IMG/VR virus record: IMGVR_UViG_3300032092_000196
Span: 1-27,011 of that record
Source: a virus
Reading direction: 5' to 3' (one strand)
DNA length: 27,011 nt
Position 1 is the first letter of the stretch. Every line of letters begins with the position of its first letter. Shown here one piece after another: positions 22,060 to 27,011 of the stretch. Made by a program: the position numbers and the translations under genes. The notes beneath the pieces were generated by a model, which worked only from the letters and a program-made list of their open reading frames with translations, was not told the origin of the DNA and searched no databases.

Positions 22060-22680
22060 ATGTCTAAAGCAAATTACAGAGAACTTACCGAAAATTATCT
22101 AGAAACTCGTTCTGAAGCAGATTTCACTGCATTGTATCGTAAAGTTAAACCAGGTCTTAGATCTTACATTTCTAAAATTGTAAAAGATTCTGAAGCAGCA
22201 GATGATATTTTAGTTAATACATTGACTAAAATGTGGACCAAAATCGATCAGTATGATCCACAGTATCAAATCACGACTTGGTTATATCGAATTGCATTTA
22301 ACGAATGTCTTGGTTATATCAATGAGCGTAATAAGAAAACATCATTAACACGTCTTGAAGAATATGGTATGGAAGTTAATGACGGCGGAAGCGTTATGAT
22401 TGAAACTATTGGTTCTCTTGTTGATGATTTAGATTTTAAAACTGAAATCGATTTTCTTGAAGAAGATAACGAACTTCAAGCCCGCTATGATAATTGTATT
22501 CGTGCAATGGAGAAATTAAAACCAATTTATCGTGAAATCGTAGTTGACCGTTTGATTAACAAAATCAAATATGAAGACCTTGCAGTTAAATACAACTTGC
22601 CGTTACAAACTATTAAAAACCGTATCCGTCGTGGAAAATCACTCATCGCTGAGTCCGTTGGAGGCAGAAAAGAAAACTAA
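22060..22680 (+). CDS. ECF-type RNA polymerase sigma factor
   Basis: This 206-residue protein has the two-domain layout of ECF sigma factors. Region 2 spans about residues 20-90, with EAADDILVNTLTKMWTKIDQ, then ITTWLYRIAFNECLGYINER, where core binding and -10 recognition take place. An acidic linker (about 100-145) leads to region 4 (about 148-200), with MEKLKPIYREIVVDRLI and the helix-turn-helix YEDLAVKYNLPLQTIKNRI. It is probably the phage's late or middle sigma factor, the counterpart of T4 gp55, and could recognise the (G/A)ATATATA octamer. That link is inference. Its own promoter is of the early, host-like type, as a cascade would require. Confidence 0.92.
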   Translation: MSKANYRELTENYLETRSEADFTALYRKVKPGLRSYISKIVKDSEAADDILVNTLTKMWTKIDQYDPQYQITTWLYRIAFNECLGYINERNKKTSLTRLEEYGMEVNDGGSVMIETIGSLVDDLDFKTEIDFLEEDNELQARYDNCIRAMEKLKPIYREIVVDRLINKIKYEDLAVKYNLPLQTIKNRIRRGKSLIAESVGGRKEN

Positions 22681-22739
22681 TTGGATCTTTTGTTATTGGG
22701 ACGAACCAACATGGATCAAAGAAGAAAATCACGAATACT

Positions 22740-22970
22740 ATGGAAGAAAAAACCAAACCACCGGTAGTAGTAGTTTACAGAGTTTCGGAGAGAGCGAAGA
22801 CCCACAAAATGATAGTTTTTACAAATCATTTAGTCGATGATATTATCTCAACAAATAAACGTAAACCATTACTACCTTATGAGTACGTGTTTGATGAAGT
22901 TTGTGTAGGATCAAGCTGTATTGCTTACTACAAGAAAAAGTATAAGATTAAGAACCATGAAACCGCGTAA
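22740..22970 (+). CDS. Hypothetical protein, 76 residues
   Basis: This is a basic protein with a hydrophobic N-terminal strand (PPVVVVYRVSERAKTHKMIV) and a segment VFDEVCVGSSCIAYYKKKYK at the end. It begins 59 nt after the sigma stop and overlaps the following small gene by 14 nt. A competing frame runs through the first half (open from 22571), but the present frame has the better start position and coupling. No family is recognised. Confidence 0.62.
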   Translation: MEEKTKPPVVVVYRVSERAKTHKMIVFTNHLVDDIISTNKRKPLLPYEYVFDEVCVGSSCIAYYKKKYKIKNHETA

Positions 22971-23106
22971 AGATTTTAATTTTGACAATGATTGGCAAGA
23001 TGAACCCCAATCAAATGATAATAAAAACAAAGTTAAAAAAATGAAAGATAACTTTGGAAAAAACAACAAAAAATTTAACAAACCCCGAAGAGGAAATAAA
23101 AGATAA
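22957..23106 (+). CDS. Small Lys/Asn-rich protein, 49 residues
   Basis: The ATG at 22957 overlaps the end of the preceding gene; the frame is open upstream to a TTG at 22921, but that part lies inside the preceding gene and is left out. The protein is low in complexity: MKPRKDFNFDNDWQDEPQSN, then a Lys/Asn-rich region ending KPRRGNKR. It is probably disordered, with an acidic start and a very basic end. A late-type octamer follows 25 nt after its stop. The function is unknown. Confidence 0.6.
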   Translation: MKPRKDFNFDNDWQDEPQSNDNKNKVKKMKDNFGKNNKKFNKPRRGNKR

Positions 23107-23131
23107 TTTTAGAAACACTAGTTGTTTTTAA

Positions 23132-23139
23132 AATATATA
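23132..23139 (+). promoter_or_regulatory. Candidate late promoter octamer AATATATA (fibre gene)
   Basis: AATATATA followed by AAAGAAAAG lies 21 nt before the ATG at 23161. It lies inside the upstream extension of the fibre frame (to a TTG at 23122), which argues for the ATG as the true start. Confidence 0.55.
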
Positions 23140-23160
23140 AAAGAAAAGATTCGGGTTGTA

Positions 23161-25035
23161 ATGCCAAATAAATTTAAAAGAAACAAGACAGGATCAGAGC
23201 CTAATTCTATTTTTAAAGGTAACTGGGCAATCGATACAACTCCAAATAATATAGGAGATGGTCCAAGTTCGGTAACCGGTTTCTATAACGGCGCTGATAT
23301 ACCGTCCGGTGGATATACAATATATGGACCAGATGGAGTTTTTCGCGCAGCAAACGATACACAACTACTTGGTAAACTTAATGCTCTAGGCGCTAATTCA
23401 CCTAGTGCTACTGCTGCATTAAATTGGGCAGTAGACCAATCTGGTGTTGCTGTGTTAAATAGTTCAATTGAAAATATAGTCACAGACGGATTAATATTAA
23501 ATCTTGATGCTGAACATGTTTCTAGTTTTGTTGACAATAAACCAACCACGAACTTAATTCCGAACCCAACAATCAACGCGTATCCTACGGTTGGAAATGG
23601 ATGGGGTACATATAATACTAATCAATATTGTGGAAATAATGGATGTGCTGTATATTGGGATATTCCTGCAATTGCATCAGTATCTGATAATATAGTTACA
23701 ACCGTAAGCGCTCATCAAATTAGATCTTTTGATGTGATTAATCCTCAATCATCAGGCGGAGGATTGTCCGGAGGTACTCAATATTTAGCTAAAAAAATCT
23801 CAGATACTAAATTTAGTTTACATGAATATAATGGTTCACAAGATGGATCTCAAGGATATTTAAATCCAGCTACCGGAAGATTTAAAGTACATGATTCATT
23901 TTGGTTAGACCAACGAGTTTCTGTTAATGCTTCTGGATTTCCAACCAAATGGTGGGGATATCCTCATCAGCCTAATTCAGCTTTAGTTAAAGAGATTATA
24001 TCAGGTGGATTTAATGTAGCTGGACATCCAGTAACTGATTGTGTTCGTCTACATTTTTTTAGATCAGATGCAACGGATGGAATGTCTTATGGTGTAGATG
24101 CTTCAGTAACTATTGGAGTTCCAGTTACAACTTCATTTTGGGTAAGAGCTGCATCTCCTAGCGCGGTTGGTCAATATATTGCATTTCAACACTACAATTA
24201 TCAAGGTCCTGCTGGAGCCAGTGGATTCTATATGAATGCATATACTGGTGCACAGGGAGAATGGGTAAGATGCAGTTTTACTTTTACTCCAACACATAAC
24301 GTGCTTATTTCATATTGGTTTCCATCTACCGGAGATATGAAAATAGATGTTGCTAATATTCAAATCGAACAGCAACCTTCAATAACCCCATTTGTTGCCG
24401 GCTCAAGATCGCAAAATGCGGTATGGTATGATTTAAGCGGAGGTGGTCACCATGCTAATTTATACAATGGCGCTAGATTTGGGTTAACAGCAGGAGTAAA
24501 ATCAGTAATTTGCGATGGTATTGATGACTGGATTGGAAATACTACTCTACCTGGAGGACATTCTGATTTTACATTAGAATTGGCATTCTATCATAATGGA
24601 CTAGACCAAGGAAGTTCTTATGGAATTTTATCTATGGGAGCCAATGGTAATTATGGTCCTATGTTTTATTGTCATAATAGTTGTATGGGTTCTCATTATT
24701 TTCCAGGAAGTCCAAGTGGAGATTATCCAGGCGGAATGGGCTATTGGGAAAACAATACATGGAATCTTTTTACATGGGTTTTTACAAATACTACAGGTAC
24801 CAGCGGATCATTAAAAACATACCGAAATGGAGTTTATATTGATGGTAATCCAAACTTTGATTTTCATAATAGCGGTATGGGCCGCGGAAGTAATGGATTT
24901 GGATTAAGTACATATAGCGGAGGAAGCGCTGTGTATAAAGGATCTTTTTCACAATTTAGAGTTTATAGAAAAGCACTAAAAGAGGATGAAATATTACAAA
25001 ATTTTAATGCCTGCAGAAGCAGATACGGTTTATAA
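23161..25035 (+). CDS. Lectin-domain fibre or capsid-surface adhesin
   Basis: This protein of about 624 residues probably lies on the virion surface and binds carbohydrate. The N-terminal 100 residues (MPNKFKRNKTGSEPNSIFKG; FYNGADIPSGGYTIYG) look like an attachment region. A concanavalin/LamG-like lectin begins with DGLILNLDAEH (about residue 130), is interrupted by about 270 residues, then resumes with VWYDLSGGGHHANLYNGARF, a CDGIDDWIG segment, FTLELAFYHN, and a closing FSQFRVYRKALKEDEILQNF. The interrupting part begins TNLIPNPT and contains a second jelly-roll-like carbohydrate-binding segment with aromatic residues. The ATG at 23161 is preferred over the TTG at 23122 because of the octamer. 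The host receptor cannot be told. Confidence 0.83.
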   Translation: MPNKFKRNKTGSEPNSIFKGNWAIDTTPNNIGDGPSSVTGFYNGADIPSGGYTIYGPDGVFRAANDTQLLGKLNALGANSPSATAALNWAVDQSGVAVLNSSIENIVTDGLILNLDAEHVSSFVDNKPTTNLIPNPTINAYPTVGNGWGTYNTNQYCGNNGCAVYWDIPAIASVSDNIVTTVSAHQIRSFDVINPQSSGGGLSGGTQYLAKKISDTKFSLHEYNGSQDGSQGYLNPATGRFKVHDSFWLDQRVSVNASGFPTKWWGYPHQPNSALVKEIISGGFNVAGHPVTDCVRLHFFRSDATDGMSYGVDASVTIGVPVTTSFWVRAASPSAVGQYIAFQHYNYQGPAGASGFYMNAYTGAQGEWVRCSFTFTPTHNVLISYWFPSTGDMKIDVANIQIEQQPSITPFVAGSRSQNAVWYDLSGGGHHANLYNGARFGLTAGVKSVICDGIDDWIGNTTLPGGHSDFTLELAFYHNGLDQGSSYGILSMGANGNYGPMFYCHNSCMGSHYFPGSPSGDYPGGMGYWENNTWNLFTWVFTNTTGTSGSLKTYRNGVYIDGNPNFDFHNSGMGRGSNGFGLSTYSGGSAVYKGSFSQFRVYRKALKEDEILQNFNACRSRYGL

Positions 25036-25049
25036 AATAATAATTCAAT

Positions 25050-25409
25050 ATGGAAAGTAGACAATACATGGTTTTTAATATCAGCGAAGTTGAATTAATT
25101 AATTTTGATGAAGTATTACAAACTTCGGCTGAAACACTTAGAAAATCTAATGATAATACCAAAGCGTTTGTAAAATGGGAAGGTAGAATAGTTTCTGATT
25201 CTGTCGATCCATCATTAAATCGACCAGCACTAGATGAAAATGGACAAATAGTAGAAATAGAATCTGAAATTTTGGTTGAATTAAACATAGAACCTTATAT
25301 TCCAGATAGTATTAAAGCTCTTACAACCAAAGAAGGTCCATACACTCATACCGAAATTATTGAAATGCTCGCAGGTCCTGAATGGGATGATCCGAATCCT
25401 ATAACATAA
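25050..25409 (+). CDS. Conserved phage protein downstream of fibre gene
   Basis: This 119-residue protein begins MESRQYMVFNISEVELINFD, then EVLQTSAETLRKS, FVKWEG and near the end TKEGPYTHTEIIEMLAGPEW. I recognise this layout (VLETSxxTxRKS...FVKWxG...LTTKEGPYTHxEIxxxLxxPEW) from many large phages, where it accompanies fibre or structural genes; no function is known to me. A second Met at residue 7 is an alternative start. It is soluble and acidic, and follows the fibre gene after 14 nt on the same transcript. Confidence 0.84.
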   Translation: MESRQYMVFNISEVELINFDEVLQTSAETLRKSNDNTKAFVKWEGRIVSDSVDPSLNRPALDENGQIVEIESEILVELNIEPYIPDSIKALTTKEGPYTHTEIIEMLAGPEWDDPNPIT

Positions 25410-25423
25410 TTTTTTTAAAAAAG

Positions 25424-25456
25424 TTTGAAACAATAATTTAAACGTTAGTATAATTA
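25424..25456 (+). promoter_or_regulatory. Candidate promoter for DUF2828 gene
   Basis: TTTG (25424-25427) and TATAATTA (25449-25456) are 21 nt apart, resembling the Bacteroidota promoter but with longer spacing. The tandem 9-mer TTAGTATAA (25445 and 25454) overlaps the second box and could be an operator. The block differs from the four early-type promoters. Confidence 0.42.
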
Positions 25457-25478
25457 GTATAATTTAACAAACGTAATT

Positions 25479-26918
25479 ATGAAATTTGTAGACGCTTTAA
25501 GACAAGAAGACATGCTTACTGAAAATGGTATGGCAACCAACTCAACATCATTGAATGCTTGTGTTGACTTATTTTTTAATGTTGGTGCAATGCGTGGCCA
25601 AGACAAATCACGCTTGATTTCTAATTTTTCTAAAGCGTTTAACGAAGATCCTAAACGCGCTATGAAGATTCTCTTCTGGGCTCGTGATGTTCGCGGTGGT
25701 GCTGGAGAGCGTCAAATCTTCCGCGATGTTATGGAATATTTGGCTGAAAACCATGATTTGGCTCTTAAACCAAATCTTCATTTGGTGGCTGAATTTGGCC
25801 GTTGGGATGACCTTCTAATACTTGTAGGCTCACGTTTAGAAAAGGATGCATTATCATTAATCCAAGCAGCAATTGGATCTGGTAATGGTCTATGTGCTAA
25901 GTGGATGCCACGTAAAGGTACAAATGCTGAAAAGTTGCGTAACTTTATGGGTATGTCTCCAAAACAATACCGTAAAACATTGGTTAATTTAACTAGTGTT
26001 GTTGAAACCAAAATGTGTGCTAAAGATTGGGACACAATTGAATTTGGTAAAATTCCATCTCTTGCATCAGCTCGCTACCAAAAAGCCTTTGGTCGAAATG
26101 CATTCGAGAAATATTCAGCATATATCCAATCTTTACAGAAAGGAGAGGCAAAAATTAATGCCGGAGCTGTATATCCTTATGATATTACTAAGTCATTAAA
26201 AATGGGTAACTGGCAAGTTGCTAATGAACAATGGAAAGCTCTTCCAAATTACATGGAAGGCTCTAATGAAATGTTGTTGCCTTTGGTTGACGTTTCAGGT
26301 TCAATGGAAACTGCCGCAGGAAATAATAAGAATGTAACTTGTATGGATGTTGCAATCTCATTAGGTCTTTATATTTCTGAAAGAAATGAAGGAGCCTTTA
26401 AAGATGCATTCATCACATTCTCAAGTAATCCACAGTTACAAGTATTAAGTGGTTCATTAAAAGATCGCTACACACAGATGGCAAGTTCCGATTGGGGTAT
26501 GTCAACGAATCTTGAGGCGGCTTTTAAGCTGATTTTAAATCAGGCCACTAAACATAAGTTGTCTCAAAATGAGATGCCAACCAAACTTTTAATCTTATCA
26601 GATATGGAGTTTAATGCGGCGACAAATTCACGAGGCGGATGGTACGGTAGAGATGAAAAAACAGAATGGAATCCAACCGCGTTCCAAATGATTGAAACCA
26701 TGTATGCTGAAGCTGGTTATAAAATGCCACAAATTGTATTTTGGAATATTCAATCTAGAAATGGAGGAGTTCCAGTTAAATTCGATCAACAGGGTACAGC
26801 ATTAGTTTCTGGTTTCTCACCAGCTATCATGACCTCATTGATTAAGGGTGAAATCACTTCACCACAACAAATCATGGATCAAACAATCTTGGGAGAGAGA
26901 TACTCTCAAATTGTTTAG
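25479..26918 (+). CDS. DUF2828 protein: Ro/TROVE-like helical domain plus vWA domain
   Basis: This 479-residue protein has an N-terminal helical-repeat part with WARDVRGGAGERQIFRDVM (about residues 67-85), LVAEFGRWDDLL, then VVETKMCAKDWDTIEFGKIP and GEAKINAGAVYPYDIT. These are hallmarks, as I know them, of DUF2828 proteins, which resemble Ro60/TROVE proteins. The C-terminal von Willebrand A domain has a full MIDAS: DVSGS (Asp271, Ser273, Ser275), the Thr of GMSTNLEAA and the Asp of LILSDMEF. Ro proteins form rings that bind misfolded or small Y RNAs. RNA binding here is inferred from kinship. It has its own promoter-like region, and a late-type octamer with an inverted repeat follows its stop. 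Confidence 0.88.
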   Translation: MKFVDALRQEDMLTENGMATNSTSLNACVDLFFNVGAMRGQDKSRLISNFSKAFNEDPKRAMKILFWARDVRGGAGERQIFRDVMEYLAENHDLALKPNLHLVAEFGRWDDLLILVGSRLEKDALSLIQAAIGSGNGLCAKWMPRKGTNAEKLRNFMGMSPKQYRKTLVNLTSVVETKMCAKDWDTIEFGKIPSLASARYQKAFGRNAFEKYSAYIQSLQKGEAKINAGAVYPYDITKSLKMGNWQVANEQWKALPNYMEGSNEMLLPLVDVSGSMETAAGNNKNVTCMDVAISLGLYISERNEGAFKDAFITFSSNPQLQVLSGSLKDRYTQMASSDWGMSTNLEAAFKLILNQATKHKLSQNEMPTKLLILSDMEFNAATNSRGGWYGRDEKTEWNPTAFQMIETMYAEAGYKMPQIVFWNIQSRNGGVPVKFDQQGTALVSGFSPAIMTSLIKGEITSPQQIMDQTILGERYSQIV

Positions 26919-26925
26919 ATATATA
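26918..26925 (+). promoter_or_regulatory. Candidate late promoter octamer GATATATA at window end
   Basis: GATATATA begins on the last base of the DUF2828 stop codon and is followed by AAGAAATTGG. By analogy with T4, transcription would start near 26931, just before the 5' arm of an inverted repeat. Confidence 0.5.
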
Positions 26926-26932
26926 AAGAAAT

Positions 26933-26991
26933 TGGTTCCTTACAGCAAATTTTTAAGCTCAACAATTATTACGCTATAAGAAATGGAACCA
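26933..26991 (+). repeat. Long-range inverted repeat, possible small RNA or leader
   Basis: TGGTTCC (26933-26939) pairs with GGAACCA (26985-26991) across a 45-nt loop. This 7-bp closing stem starts where a transcript from the octamer should begin. It might be a structured small RNA next to the Ro-like gene, or the leader of a gene starting at the ATG at 26983 (MEPGGSVLQ, cut by the window end). The right part is missing, so neither can be decided. Confidence 0.35.
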
Positions 26992-27011
26992 GGTGGATCG
27001 GTACTGCAAAA

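Noticed and set aside
22571-22840. 89-residue frame overlapping the sigma factor and the next gene
   Set aside because: It overlaps two better-supported genes and shows no protein-like pattern before the sigma stop; the frame from 22740 has better spacing and coupling.
23122-23160. TTG start extending the fibre protein by 13 residues
   Set aside because: The extension contains the late-type octamer, which should lie upstream of the transcript start.
26983-27011. Start of a further gene (MEPGGSVLQ) at the window end
   Set aside because: Only nine codons are visible and the ATG lies within an inverted repeat; it is mentioned with the repeat but is too short to call.
1-27011. CRISPR arrays, insertion sequences and integrase or attachment sites
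   Set aside because: No regularly spaced direct repeats, transposase-like frames, terminal inverted repeats or tRNA-end duplications were seen.

Overview
The window looks like one segment of a large T4-like contractile-tailed phage (myovirus) genome whose host is probably a member of the Bacteroidota. The phage assignment rests on a T4 gp17-type large terminase, followed by a tail sheath, a tail tube, a gp26/gp51-like hub protein and a tape-measure protein, plus T4-family accessory genes (an endonuclease V-like DNA glycosylase and a nucleotide kinase). The host inference rests on four promoter blocks of the form TTTA/TTTT - 19 nt - TATATTTA. These resemble the Bacteroidota housekeeping promoter (TTTG - about 19 nt - TAnnTTTG). 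A-rich leaders with few Shine-Dalgarno sequences fit the same picture. The DNA is AT-rich throughout and almost all genes are on the + strand.

Layout. (1) 1-9290, virion morphogenesis: terminase (its 5' end lies outside the window), sheath, tube, a small ribbon-helix-helix-like protein, a baseplate/tail-chaperone gene pair that may be joined by +1 frameshifting, and the tape measure with three 93-residue repeats. (2) 9291-10600, a junction: tRNA-Ser(UGA), a zinc-ribbon protein, a two-way terminator, and a 43-residue basic protein on the - strand, the only - strand gene seen. (3) 10602-14385: metallophosphoesterase, two conserved phage proteins of unknown role, a GT2 glycosyltransferase, and a small membrane protein overlapping an SPFH/prohibitin-like membrane protein. 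(4) 14476-20302, a dense early-type region: a short CCA-adding-enzyme homologue, many small unknown proteins and microproteins, an endonuclease V-like enzyme, an Fpg/Nei glycosylase with a zincless finger, and a guanylate-kinase-like enzyme. (5) 20328-21939: a coiled-coil protein, a PD-(D/E)XK-type nuclease and a metallophosphoesterase-like protein that has lost nearly all its metal ligands. (6) 22060-27011: an ECF-type sigma factor, two small proteins, a lectin-like fibre/adhesin with its companion protein, and a DUF2828 (Ro/TROVE-vWA-like) protein followed by a promoter-like octamer and an inverted repeat.

Two regulatory signals divide the window. The early-type promoter block precedes genes at 14476, 15587, 17561 and the sigma factor at 22060. 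A second octamer, (G/A)ATATATA, lies 18-28 nt upstream of the sheath, tube, RHH, tape-measure, coiled-coil and fibre genes and looks like a T4-style late promoter (T4: TATAAATA). The simplest model, which is inference, is that host polymerase transcribes the phage sigma gene from the early-type promoter and the sigma factor then directs transcription from the octamers.

Most worth checking: the +1 frameshift at CTT-TAA-G (5966-5972), the octamer/sigma pairing, the catalytically dead phosphoesterase beside a nuclease, and the DUF2828 gene with a possible small RNA.
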